Shown here: positions 11,101 to 28,182 of the stretch, in pieces
How the letters are laid out: each line of letters opens with the position of its first letter
How positions within the stretch are numbered: position 1 is the stretch's first letter
Source: Torymus aiolomorphi
Taxonomy: Eukaryota; Arthropoda; Insecta; Hymenoptera; Torymidae
DNA length: 64,000 nt
NCBI GenBank assembly: GCA_036365515.1
Contig: CM070873.1
Coordinates: 229,291,876 to 229,355,875 of the forward strand
Direction of reading: 5' to 3'
Notes under the pieces: generated by a model
Databases searched by the model: none
What the model was told of the DNA's origin: nothing
The model's input: only the letters and a program-made list of their open reading frames with translations
Translations under genes and position numbers: made by a program

Positions 11101-12838
11101 GCGCGAGTGCTTTTGTGAGTAGCCGCTAGAAAGTTGATATGCGCTAATGGACGAAAAGTAATGGTTTTCGTTGTTGAATTGTTGATTTTGAATAGGCCTT
11201 CATATCGTTGATTAATGCTATAGTAATTGGTTTCACTCTTATGAAAATCGCTGAGACCGAAGGCTTTGAAACTACGGCGTAGCATATATATTTATAATTA
11301 GGCGCGCTGTTCAATCGCGTATATCGTATTTAAACATTAAATTAAATTTAAACATTACATTTATGAAATCATTGTTTACAATAATCTAAACTATATGCAT
11401 TAACAATTATACTATATGCATAACAATCAAGGTATAAATAACGAGAGTGCGAACCTATTTTCTCTTCCTATTTGCACTACACTAATCTAGAATTACTTCT
11501 TTGTTCAGGTAATGAAAATAGAATAGAATTGCGGAAACACACCTACTGCAACGTTTGACGTTTAAATATCCTATTGACATTTAACGTGTTTAATCTTCAC
11601 CGCGCAAAACATTAAAAAACATCAACCTATACTCCGCACAATCGTCCTCCACTTAATACAATCTCCATCGGCAAATTTACAATCAACAATGCAAAACCAA
11701 TTTATCATCCGTCCGCGCACAAAACAATCAGATATACCAACACAAACACACTGCACTTGCGCGCGTGCTGTTTAACTCTTCACGACAATACCCTCAGCGC
11801 CGGCGGCGGTTTGTTTATTTATGCCTCTCCACCGGCAGCAGCAGTGCGCGCATCATCAGCATGCGCGCGCGACCGGCGATCCTCCCAAAAGGAAAATCGA
11901 ATGAACCTCGTGCGCAGATCATCCAGCGCAGTATTGTATAAAATACACTACTCACACGTACCTGTACGTATCCATACATACACACCCGCGTTGGTAAACA
12001 ATCGTCTCGCCTTACTCATCCCTACCGGTAGCTAATCTCTCTCTCTCTCTCTCTCTTGTATATACTCCTCCTTCGCGCACAACTCGCCGAATAATCGCGA
12101 TAAGATTACGGCGCTCCATACGCGCACACTGCTCCTGCCAAATACGGAACTCGATAAAGCTCCGGCAGAGCGCCGCCGGAACCGGCGTCGCCCCCCTCTC
12201 TCTCTCTCTCTCTCTTTGCATACGGGAAAACAAAGAGCCCCTTCATCCATGACAGGCTCACTTGCTGCCAGCCCGTGTGCACGCGCGCGCGCGTACGTTT
12301 TATAAATGCGCCCCCTCATCTATGCAGCGGCAGCGGCAGCCGACGTCGTATATATATATTTCGTACTTTCTCTTTTTAGCGTCGGTTTTTTTTTTCTGAA
12401 TTTGCCAGCCGTATATGCTCGCGCGCGACTTTGATACGGTGGCGCCTGATCCTCTTTTCCCTCTCACGCTTTATATTCCGGGGCACTTTTTTTTCTTCTT
12501 TCTGCGTGCTCGCGGGTCTGTATCGTCGCTCGCTCGCTCGCGCGTATATGCGTGCCTGCCTGCGCTTTTTCAGGCTCTCGTCGCAGTGCCTCTATGCAAC
12601 GCACCACCGCGACTTCAAACGCGTGAGCGGAGAGCGCTTAGCTTTTTCGCTCGGCGATTTTATAAGCGACCGACGGTGGGTATATATGCGTATGTTTCTG
12701 CTTCCGATCGATCCGTGCATGCGTATATTACGTGCGCTTTTGAAGACGGATGAATGTGAAATGATGGTTTGGAATTGAACGATGCCTCGAGTATATGATA
12801 TTTGGTCGAGGAGTTAAAAATTTCCGTTTTTTACGATA
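8137..12838. other. Long stretch without a recognised gene
   Basis: Mixed AT-rich and CG-rich sequence. It contains short microsatellites: a TG run at about 9175-9195, CT runs at about 12033-12056 and 12198-12216, and a T run at 10316-10329. The part from 8137 to about 8330 is the likely upstream leader and promoter of the dorsal-like gene on the minus strand. No other coding sequence was recognised. Confidence 0.45.
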
Positions 12839-13557
12839 CACGGAGAGAAATTTTAGAGTAAAAATTACCAAGGTGCCTTGGTAGCGCATGGACAGACTGT
12901 CAAAAGCCGTGTTATTTCCAGGTTTCTAATACAATTTATAAGTTTCCCAGGAAAAACTACCATAACCACTTTAAAAAAATACCAAATTATCTGAATAAAA
13001 ATTACCAGACACACTGGTAAAAATTGAGATCTAGTCATTTTTACAAGGTAACCTAAGAATTTTTACTAAGAAAACTGATAAATTTTACCAAATAACCTGG
13101 TATTTGTGTACTCGCGCATGCGCACTGCGCATTATTGTGTTTCAAAAGATTGATACTAGAGGCGTGCGTGACGTTAAAATGAAAACAATACACATATTTT
13201 CAGTAAGTAATAACGGCGATTCAAATGACTGTTGGTAACAGCTTCTGTGGCGCAGTCGGTAGAACGTCGGACTCTCAACCCAAAGATCGTCGGACGAATC
13301 CCGCTTCCGTAAAAACTTTTTTTCAGTTTAATGTTTTTTCATCCTTGTTTCTGTTTCTATTTCTATATTAAAATACTATATATCCATCAATATGGATAAA
13401 AAAAGTTAATTTTTTTAATTTAAATTAACTAAAAAAAAATTTTACCAAGGCACTTTGGTAAAAAGTTTAAAATTGTCAGTCTATCCATCCATTACCATAG
13501 AAACTGGTAATTTTGTCTCGAATATTTGTAATTTTCACTACAAAATTTCTCTCCATG
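12839..13557. mobile_element. Non-autonomous DNA transposon (MITE) with TA target duplication
   Basis: The left end reads CACGGAGAGAAATTTT and the right end, on the reverse strand, reads CATGGAGAGAAATTTT. Both are flanked by TA (12837-12838 and 13558-13559). Sub-terminal sequence is also inverted: ATGGACAGACTGTCA near 12889 matches ATGGATAGACTGACA on the other arm, and ACCAAGG/CCTTGGT motifs recur. The TA duplication fits the Tc1/mariner group. The element is 719 bp with no transposase, and its middle holds a tRNA-like sequence. Confidence 0.8.
13241..13312 (+). pseudogene. Degenerate tRNA-like sequence inside a MITE
   Basis: The sequence TGGCGCAGTCGG fits the tRNA box A, and GGACGAATCCC fits box B with one change. 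They are spaced as in a tRNA, and a T run follows at 13317-13323. The central loop CTCTCAA would give anticodon CTC, and the overall string most resembles a lysine-type tRNA body. The acceptor arms do not pair, the anticodon stem has two mismatches and the D stem is broken, so it is unlikely to make a working tRNA. It could be a tRNA pseudogene or the head of a tRNA-derived SINE captured by the transposon. Confidence 0.6.
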
Positions 13558-14738
13558 TACATTTATTGGGTATAAGGAAGTAACATTGTTTATTATTGAA
13601 TGCAAATTTAGACTCAATTACGTAAATGCTATTACCTAAATATGACTTTTAATGAACGTTTAAGGTAATGATACTCATCAAGTTGTTGAAAAAAGCTATT
13701 TTAGGTAATAGTAATTACATGGCAATGGTGTAATTAAATTTATTATACTCCAATAAACTATACTTTTCTTCAACGCGCTCCTCAATTATTTACATAACAA
13801 ACCTTGCTGAATACATCTTCTGTCAAAATATTTCTACTCATAAAAAATTCCGATAAAGGCAATAAAAATACAAACTTTCCGCTCCAGTACCGGCAATTGC
13901 ATAAATATTAGCATAAATGCGGCCAATAATACACATCGACGTTAAAATTGCCGCCGCGTCCGCTTTCACTCTCTCGTAATTTCCCGGCTCCGAACTTTTA
14001 TACCACTTTGCGCTCTCAAAGAGACAGAAAGAACGAATCCTCGATCGCATCGCCATGCAAATCCACTCTTTCTCTCTCTCTCACCCCCGCGGCCAATAAA
14101 AGAACAAATGTCGGCCGAAAACGACGCGAGCCCGTGTCTCATCGTTGTAAAAAAGAACAACAGTCCTCCACGACTATGGTGGAAAAAGAAAAAGGGAACC
14201 CGAGCGTGCGCTTTCCACTCTGTATATATATATACCTATACGCATGCGCACCGCGTGCGCGGCTACAGCAGCTCGTGCGCATCCAGGCGCATAAGTAATG
14301 TTTATGCTGCGGCGACGGCAGCGGCAACGGCAGTGGCGGCAAGAGTCTAATTCCACATTCTTACGTCGTCGTCGTGTGTGCGCGCTACCAAATAGCCAGC
14401 GGCGGTGCCGAGAAATCCATTTGGCTTTTCCTGCCGCGTTCGCTGCTATATGGGCGACAATGTTCACTGCGGGCGCGCGCACTCTTGGCTGCGACTCGAA
14501 TTTTCTCTCGGCTTAGTTCTGGGTAGGAATAAAGTGCTTAGCTCGAAGAGAGTCCATAAAGATTTATCGATAAGGATTCGCATGATCTCGCTTTTCGAAA
14601 TGGTTTCGGTATTCGAAGGTTGTAGCTTCGATTTTTCTCAAGGTTTTGAAACCATTCGAAGATCCACATAGTATAATGTCTTTTATTAGTTTATTGTTTG
14701 CAAAAATGAGAGAAAAAAATTGCTTTTTGCATCTACTA
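13558..14738. other. Non-coding stretch between two MITEs
   Basis: AT-rich to about 13940, then CG-rich with short TA and CT runs. No gene was recognised; open frames here have low-complexity translations. Confidence 0.45.
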
Positions 14739-14877
14739 CAATGAGATAAATTTTTTCTCAAAATGTTTATATTGAACATGGCATTGTAGCTATAGTAAAA
14801 TATATATTTTAATAGTTACAATGCCATGTTAATAGTTAAAATACCATGTTAAATATAAACATATTCTTCTCTCAGTG
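14739..14877. mobile_element. Short palindromic MITE with TA duplication
   Basis: The left end CAATGAGATAAATT and the right end (reverse strand) CACTGAGAGAAGAAT are flanked by TA at 14737-14738 and 14878-14879. Inverted copies of AATGTTTATATTGAACATGG-type sequence continue inwards. Inside, AACATGGCATTGTA at about 14775 is inverted at about 14817-14830, so nearly the whole 139 bp can fold back. The ends resemble those of the 719-bp element at 12839-13557, so the two probably belong to related Tc1/mariner-type families. Confidence 0.7.
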
Positions 14878-15990
14878 TATTTTTCTATTAAACATCCCTT
14901 AATTCTGTTAGAAAATCGATACAATTATGTCGATATATGATTTAACGTGTTTTTTTTTTTTTTTTTTCCTCCTAAAATCAATTTCTTCCATTATAGTATA
15001 TTACGCCAACAGAACCTACATTACAACCTGAACCTCATCCGCTCGTCCATTACGTCACCGCACCTCAAGTACCGCAACCCAAAATTTCCCAAGCCATCGA
15101 GCGCGCATTCGAACCCAATCGACCGACTCTTATACAATATTCTCCGCTCGCAGCGAGCGCACTCCACTTCATATATCCTCTCTCGCGACTGCAAGGCGAC
15201 ACTGTTCGCTCGCGCCTGTCAGAGCTGTCTCCTTCGCATGTCGTTCTCTCGAGGACGTCGGCGCATCAACGCTCTACTGCTGCTGCTGTTGCAGATCTCG
15301 ACGATATATGGTATACCGCGCCCGTGACGCCTTTAGAGATCTTCATGTGATATCACTCTCGGGATTCGTTATGCGCGTGAGAAACTGCAACGCTCGCGCA
15401 CTGCTCTATCCGCACTGCGCGCAAATTGCGGGCCGGGCGCACTTAATAGTTTCGTTATCGGGCTACGAAAATCAAAGCATCGCATTCACATACAGCGCAT
15501 GAATCACCTTCTCGCCTCTCTCGTCGACACGGTTCCTCATCCTCTTGCGATTCTTATACTACTTCCCTCTCCTTCTTTCGCTCTCTTGACGTCTGTTGCT
15601 CGGGGCGCTTGAGTCACCCGAGGCACAGTACGTCTGTCTTGGTTTCTTTCGCGGGATGTGGCGGCACGTAACCTCTGCTCGAGAGAGAGAAAGAGAGAAA
15701 CGGTCGGATGGATGGACGGACGGACGGACAGCCTCTCGCGCAAGAGCTTGGGAAAAGGAGAGGAGAGAGAGATGAGGACACGCGCGGAACGAGACAGTCG
15801 TTTGCCGAGAGAGCAAGATCTCTCTTTTGCTCTCTTTTTGTCTTTTTGCGAGAGCGACTTTTTTTGCGCCTAGCCAGGTACCGTGTTTGCCGAAAGGAAA
15901 ATTTTTGGCGTAATGAGAAAGTGGGAAGTTGTGTTTGCCAACTGAAAGCGAATGCTTTGTTTAATTGTAAAAATACAATAATAAATAAAA

Positions 15991-16157
15991 TATCTCTAAA
16001 TTCGAATAAGTGGAATTCACTCTCAATAAGTGAATATTCACTTATAATAAGTCCAAACTCGTTTACTTATTCAATGTGTGGACGAGTTTGGACTTATTAT
16101 AAGTGAATATATTCACTTATTGAGAGTGAATTCTACTTATTCAAATTTAGAGAGATA
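15991..16157. mobile_element. Near-perfect 167-base palindrome, probable MITE
   Basis: The left arm (15991-16061) and right arm (16083-16157) are inverted copies over more than 70 bases, with only a few mismatches and small indels, around a 21-base loop. Both outer edges carry TA, as expected for a TA target duplication around an element at 15993-16155. AAGTGAATATTCACTT-like inner palindromes add further folding. No coding capacity. Confidence 0.65.

Positions 16158-21233
<5,076 letters not shown>

Positions 21234-21286
<53 letters not shown>
21234..21286. repeat. (GA)n microsatellite
   Basis: An uninterrupted GA run of about 53 bases within a purine-rich stretch. Confidence 0.97.
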
Positions 21287-21291
<5 letters not shown>

Positions 21292-21690
21292 GACAGCGCA
21301 CGATAGCCGGGAAAAGAGAGAGAGTCGCGCAAACGAATCAAAGTGTACGCGCCAACGCCCACTCGCGACAGGGCATGTGTATATACCTATATACATACGT
21401 AGACAACGCAGAGGCTATATACACGCGGCATCTCTCTGTCTGTCCGCTCTCCCCTTTCCTCCGCGCTCTCACTCCATGTCCCGTTCCTCGGTCTGTCTCT
21501 CTCACTCCCTCCCTTCCTTCCTCCCGCTCTCCTATCGCACTCATTCATCGTGCGACAATGGGATCCAGTACGTACATACATACATACACACCACACGCGA
21601 GCCACGGGTATATATATGCGTATATATAGAGCCGGCGCTTCGAGCTGACTGACAGGCAAGCGCAGCTATAGGTGTTAACCCTATATGTGA

Positions 21691-21705
21691 GGGGGGGGGG
21701 GGGGG
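21691..21705 (+). repeat. Run of 15 G residues
   Basis: A homopolymer G run just after a TATATGTGA sequence. It could form a G-quadruplex or be a sequencing-sensitive site. No function is implied. Confidence 0.9.
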
Positions 21706-23929
21706 CAAGTCGCTTTAAAGAGAGAGACGACCGACTCTCTTCCTTCCATTGAAAGACAGTCTCTCTCTGTCCTGCAGGGCCCGTCTCCATTTCTTCTTCT
21801 TCTTCTTCCTCATATTATATGTGCACGTATGTGTCTGGAGGGCTCGACTCATCGGTTATCCTGCGCCCTGCGCTAGCGCGTGCGAGTATTTCAATTGCTT
21901 GCGTAATAACAGGAAGGCTATTTATATTGATGAAATTGTACGGTGCGCGCGCGCGCGGCTGCAGGCGGCTGCGAGAGGAGGAGGAGGAGATGATTGAGTA
22001 TCAAAATGCAGAGAAAGAGAGAGAGGAATGCCGACGGCGGCTGCGGGAAAAAGGTGCCCGCCGTCCTCCGAGGCGTTTATCATTCGCATAATGCGCGGCC
22101 AGAGGAGATGATGCGCGCCGCGGGATTAGCTTTCAAAGCGTTCTAAAGAGCTGCGTATATGCGAAAAAGCGTGTGCTGTGTGACTTTTTTCTCTTCGCTC
22201 TTCCTCCCTTGCGCTTTGCGTTGTTGTCGTCGTCTTTTTTTCGTCTTCGTTCTTTCATCCGTTCAGAAGAGTGTTTTTTTCCCCGTATCGGAGGACGCGC
22301 GCGGAATATTGATTTTTTGTTATTCATAAATGTTTAATGCATAAGCGTAATGAGCGCTTCCTGGCTGAGGTAACTATTAAATGGCGAGGGTGGTCATTTA
22401 AATTTTCGAAGAGCTGCGATGGATATAGGGTGGATATAGAAAGACGGTGACAGTTTTTCTTTTCTTAGAATAATTGGACAATTTTGTTTCTTATTTTTTG
22501 CACAAATTCGTTCCAATTATCCTGTTATAAATTATTCTGCTGCATACCTTAAACACAAGACTTAGTTTTCATATATATATAATAAAAGTTATAGTTCTAC
22601 TGTGTATGTGTGTGTGTGTGTGTGTACACACATGGTAATCTTTTCCATATAATATAAAGCTTCACTTTACGTGTGAGCAATCATGTTTCGTGACTTTCGA
22701 ACGTTATCGTTACGGGAGCTTTATATATGTACCAAAAAAAAGTTGAAATACAGTGCATTAGCGATATGCGTACTATCTTAATCTTATACTTTAGATATTC
22801 ATATCAATAATTACCACCCACAAAAATATGACTCATATCTTTTTGTAGAAGAATGTTCAAGAATGTTTTCGAGGAAAAACTACACACATATATAATTTAA
22901 AAAAGGTATCGCTCGCGTAAACGAGCCGAGCATTTATCAGCTGTTTCACGTGAATAAATATTTTGATTGATAAGAAAAGAGCGAAAAATTAAAAACACCT
23001 TACATTCGAGCTCCGAGTAACGATTGAAACACACTGCCGCCTCGCGGCGCTATATTTACTCAACCTTCGATCGTACACAATTATTCTCATAATATTCGCC
23101 CGCAATAAAGCGCACTTGCTACAGCCGGAGACAATCGTAAAATCCCAGCACTCGGCAATGAAAACGAAGAAAAAAAAAACAAAAGTCACAGCCAGACAAA
23201 AGCGAAACTCTTTATGCACTATAATACACGCGTTCTCCCTCTTTTGCACCTCGCACACACATACCTGTGCCTCTCTCGTCTCGGTAAACGAAAACCCGGT
23301 GTTCAAACGGGCGCTAATTTGCCAGCGAGTTCCTGCAACCGCAGCGCGGGCAATTTTCTAAGGCGATTCCGAAACGCGCGCATTGCAATCTGGCTTGCAC
23401 ACACACGGCGGCAATGTCACGCAGCTGGGCGCCGCACGCGCAATAAACAACCAAAGCCCCGGCGCCTCGCACTTTGCATACACGAGAGCCGTTCTACGCG
23501 GAAAGTCGTTCCACGTGCAGTCCAATCACGAGTATATATATATAAGCGCTCGCTCGTTCACGGTAATTCCAAACAATGCTGCGCTTTCAAGGGTGGCCCG
23601 CGCGCGCGATGGCTCGAAAATATCTCCATCGGGAATAAAGATAAAACGGGCCCAAACGCGAGAGGTTAAATTTAGTCCGGATGACGAGCGAGAGTGCGGG
23701 GGAGGGAGGCGAGGGAACAGCAGCGGTTCTCATGGTGTGGGCTGGGTTAATGTCAAGGCACGGTCGACGCACTCGAGCGCGCGCGCGCGCAGGCAAGTAT
23801 GTGACGTTTAATTTGACGGCTTTCGAGAAGGCTTTTAACCAGTTCAGACGTAGCAGTGTCAAATCGCGCTTCTAAAAGTTTTAAAATTAGACAGTAGAGA
23901 TTTCAATTACAAGCTTGAGGTATATTGGA
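21706..23929. other. Stretch without a recognised gene
   Basis: CG-rich at both ends and AT-rich in the middle, with a TG run at about 22606-22624. No coding sequence, RNA gene or mobile element recognised. Confidence 0.45.
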
Positions 23930-24157
23930 GTTGTAGTTAAGTTTGCATCTCGTTGGAATGCAACGAAATAATTTTTTATGTTTGATTAAAGTTATTAAAC
24001 AATAGAAATTTTATCCAAGACTGTGTTGCAAAGTTATTTTATACTATTAAATTCGAAATTTACACGAAAAAATAATATTAATTAGTTATAAACTTGAAAT
24101 AAAATGAATTATTCTTTTTATTTCGGTCCAGTCAAACGTTGCAAACTTCAGACCCAT
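23930..24157. mobile_element. MITE sharing ends with the foldback element, decayed left end
   Basis: This copy aligns along its full length with the reverse complement of the element at 56738-56966. Shared features include CAACGAAATAATTTTT near the left end, a central AGTTATTTTATACTAT block, and AAATGAATTATT near the right. The right end is intact and reads ATGGGTCTGAAGTTTGCAAC on the reverse strand. The left end is degraded before AAGTTTGC, so its exact start and target duplication cannot be read. No coding capacity. Confidence 0.8.
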
Positions 24158-27100
24158 GTGGAAGATTATTATTGTCATCTTTCATTGTAAAGTAGATGTG
24201 GTTTAGTAAGATAGTTAGACAAATATTAGTTACTGATAACGATTCAATTTTAGAGTTAATTAATTGAGGGAGGATGTTTAAATAAGGTTAAACTTTCAGA
24301 GTTACATTCATTGAAAGTAACGCGCGAAGAATTTCCCTTTCAATTTCATGCAAAATTTAATGTGATACAAAGCTAATGTGCTGTATGATTTAAGTGAGCA
24401 TGTCTAATGCCATCGTAAACTTTAGTATAACGTTTGTTAATTCAAGTATTTACTTTAATTTAATTAACATTTTTAGAAAGTGATATCGTCCGATTAAAGC
24501 ACGTACTGCAATACAATTGTAACAAACTTTTCAATTAAAAATCAATGAATTATGTAAGCCTAATTTCATTTTAACGGCTGAAACACGATTAAACTACATG
24601 GCAAAAACTATGTTTAAAATGTAATTACTGGAAAGGATGCGATAGCTACGCTGAAAAAGAAAGCTTTTTCCACTGGGATGTAGTGTAATCGTTTTTTTGA
24701 TGACTACGACATTGCGCATAGCGGAATTCACCGGTAAATCGCAAGGTTCTGAAGCACATCGCGCGGTGACGTATCAACGGTTTCACATATTATCCTGACA
24801 AACGTCACCCCAGCCGGGAATTTTTCTTTTTTATCTCTGACGGAGCGGATGCATAGGACAGTGTGAACAGTCGGAGAGGGGAAGGGCGATAACAGTGTAA
24901 ATCACTCGTTTCAGTTCGTTGTCACTCGTTTCCAGAAAACATTATTCAAATTTATTTTTTATTTCAACTTATACTCACAACTCCTATAATTATACCGTAT
25001 AGTTACGCGAACATTACCAACTTGAACACAAAGTTTCTTATTGAACAAGTGGCGGACATTTTTTTTCGCAAATCAAACTTCGTACAATGCCATAGAGGCA
25101 AGTGATACCTCTATTCCAGTCACTCGTGCGCGCGTGCGGCAAAATAAAGTGGCATGCACAATAGGTATACGACGACTCTGTACTCGCTCAAAAGAGATGC
25201 ATTTACGTTTATTTGCACTTTGATCGGCCAACGACCGCACCGCGTGCTTTTTGTCCTCGCGAAATGCCATTCATTGACTTATCCCTGACGTAGACGAGCT
25301 TCCAGTTAAAACCTCGCAATTTGACTTTACTTTGTGCACTCTCTCTCTCTCTCTCTCTTTGTCAATCGCGAGTTAAAGCATTCATAAAAGGCTTTTATGA
25401 GCGATGTTTTTAGAATACGAAGTGTGCCGCGCGCGACAATATATGACGAGAGTGGCTAATGAAAGTAATCATTTGCTGTGCATCGGGAATTCTTGATAAG
25501 GCCATTTGAATGGAATGTTTGATAAAAAACAACTGCGGCGTCTTTTTCAAAAAGTGAAAGTTATTCTTTGTAGTACGAAAAAAGAAATATTAATGAAAAA
25601 GTTATTTAAAAACCTATTAATTGAGTGTTACACAAAAGTATAACAGAAGCACTATTTTTATAAATATCTTTACATCTGTAGCGAGTTAGGATATTATCAA
25701 ATGAGGAAATAAGCTCTTGAGTGTGCCTCTTAATGAGTGTAAGGTTATACAGGGCGTGATTCATAGCAGCGATTAGCTGCCCGACGAAATTCTCCGAAAA
25801 CAATGCAAAAAGGTCCCTCTTGAAACTTGGTAGTAAGGAGAACTTTTGAGTCTTCCTAATCCCATATTTGCTAACCTTGTTTCTCGTTAAAAATTACATT
25901 GTCTGACTAATTATCGATAGTTGAAAAATATTAAAAATGACCTTTTTTATCGTTTACTAAAATAATCTCGGGATTGACAAGATAATGTTACAAAGGCTAA
26001 TAAAAAAAGAAATTATGTTCAAGATATGATTTTTCGCTCTAATGAGGGTCAACGCTTCAATATCTTCGTTTTGGTTATTTTTAACTTTAACGAAACGTTA
26101 CTCAACTTTTTTAGAGAAAACCTTTTCTCAAATGAATTTCTTTAATTTACCATAGACTATATTTATAATAGTACCTATTTATACACTTTTATACTTTTAC
26201 TATTGTAAAAGTTAGAATCATATTCTCCAGTAAAAAGTAGCTTTAGGTGAATATAGCTTTTTAATTATTCTAGTTTACGTAATTGAAGGTTTTCTTTACG
26301 GCGCTTATATAAGTGCACATAAAATTACAATAGTAAAGTAGCTTAGAAACGCAAGTGTTACAAAGATAACATAAATAATAAGCTTTAAGATTGTAACGTG
26401 GCCGTACAATACATTGGTGCCAACGTACAGTGAAGAAGAAGAAGAAGAAGATTGTAACGGTTTGGTCATGCTTTACGTTGACAGAAATAATAGTACTTTC
26501 TTAAAGAATTTCTTTTGTGTCAGAACAATTATTAAGACAATTTATTTGACAAACTATTTTATCTACCTGAAACAAATAACAGTAGATTTAAACACGACTA
26601 AAGTTCAACAACCTAATATATCTTTACATATATAAGTAGCGCGTGAATAATTGTCCATTACCTCTACGATTTCACCAAAACCCAATCCAATCTCCTACAA
26701 AATCTATCCCTCGCAAGCGCACATTCAACCCGCGTATCTTTCCATTTCTCCAATAACCCCGCCCGCACCTAAATCAACCAACTCCCCATCGCCACCGAGT
26801 CCCGTCGAGCCGCACTACTTCTCGGATTTCCGCGGCGAACCCTTCGACGCTTCTCTCTCTTGCAACTGTCCAAGCACGGTATCGCACGCACGCGAGGCTG
26901 GATATACTATAACATGCTGAGAAGAAGAAGAAGATGGCCCGTGGCCAAATGGCTTGCACGTGCGCGGGCTGCACTATTTTCCGCAGAGTAAATAAAGGCT
27001 GCTGCAGCAACGGCAGCACCATACGCGCGTCCTCAATCTTGCCTCTAACGAGGCCGTGAACTAGAGTCGAGAGGACTCTACGGTGATGAGGAATCGTTCG

Positions 27101-28100
27101 CGGGTTGATGTTCAAGGACGGCTGAGGTATATTAAAGATGGGGGCTGGTGCGCGCCGACGCTGCGGCTGTGTCAGAGGGGATGATGAAGAGTCGAGGCTG
27201 CCCGCGCCGCCTTTCCATTTATAATGCGGATTCCGCCGCCGTGCCAGAGAGTCGTGGGAGTACACAAAGTGGCGCAGCTCTGCAGGTTTTGCTTCTGCTG
27301 GGTGTGTGTACGTACACATGTGCGTTGAGTCGCGGAGTAATTTTTGGTGCGAGTTTATAATGGGAGTTTCCTATGAATGCCTCGCTTTGGGATAGAGTTG
27401 GACTTTTGACTAATTGGACATGAAGTATGAGTGTAGGATAATTTATTTGGCAACGTAGGAGTAGGGGATATAACGTACTATGAAATTCATGTGAATGTTT
27501 TCTGAACAGAATCATTCAAATGTAAGTGGTGAATAAATAAATAGGTATTTTCACAATTCGACGTTCATCATGAAAAACTTCAGTTTATTTTTCAAATGGT
27601 CTGTTATAAATTCACAAGCCATTTGATGCCCAAGAAATCTACTTGAAGCTTCCATTTCCCTACAAACCCTATGAAAAATCAATTGAAAATATTTTTCATA
27701 CCTGCTACCTAAAATTATTAAGACATCTGTCAATATTTGTCGATATTTATCAATTAAATATCCATTTTAAATTCCGTCATTTTAATATCAAAGTAGACGT
27801 GAATTATTCATGCGTAAACGAACAGATATAATCACATATTCATACATATTCATTGATCTCGAAATGTGGAAAAGCAAATATGATCTCTGTCATAGATACT
27901 TCACGCCTATGACTATTCGTTTGTTAAAAATTATAAGTACATGATGATTGTACTAAGATTATTGTTTACGTATCATATTAACTATGGCTTTTATGTACGG
28001 TAGCTTGTGAAGCAGTTAATAATACAGTTATTTTTTTAATATTTAGTTACGTGTACAGATCATGTATTTTTTTATCTATATATTCATCTACATGCAATTA
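24158..28100. other. Long stretch without a recognised gene
   Basis: Mostly AT-rich with a CG-rich block at about 26740-27320. A GAA run lies at about 26432-26450, and a short CT run at about 25339-25358. Short open frames on the minus strand at 25606-25803 and 27551-27733 have mixed composition but no ATG start and no recognisable family. Confidence 0.45.
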
Positions 28101-28182
28101 CTAACTGTCATATTTTCTTTTTGTTACAGGTAAGTTGCAAAAGTCATCAATGCAAACTTGAAGCATTTGTCCTGACGTAAGT
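28101..28182 (+). promoter_or_regulatory. Candidate recursive splice site with a downstream second donor (RS-exon)
   Basis: A branch-point-like CTAACTG at 28101 is followed by a pyrimidine tract and TTACAG ending at 28129, directly joined to GTAAGT (28130-28135). An acceptor joined to a full donor is the recursive-splice ('ratchet') signal known from long insect introns. A second full donor, GTAAGT, starts at 28177, defining a 47-base exon (28130-28176). That is the arrangement of exon-defined recursive splicing. It lies on the strand of the formin-like gene, about 24 kb after its first donor. Inclusion of 47 bases would shift the frame, as expected for an exon that is normally removed. Confidence 0.6.

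Noticed and set aside
13241..13312. A functional tRNA gene with anticodon CTC
   Set aside because: The acceptor arms do not pair and the D and anticodon stems have mismatches. Only the promoter boxes are well kept.
15841..15885. CAG joined to GTACCG as a recursive splice site
   Set aside because: The donor half is far from consensus and the preceding tract is interrupted by purines.
27551..27733. Minus-strand 60-codon frame as a coding relic
   Set aside because: It begins with TTG, is short and has no recognisable homology. A chance frame in AT-rich DNA is the simpler explanation.
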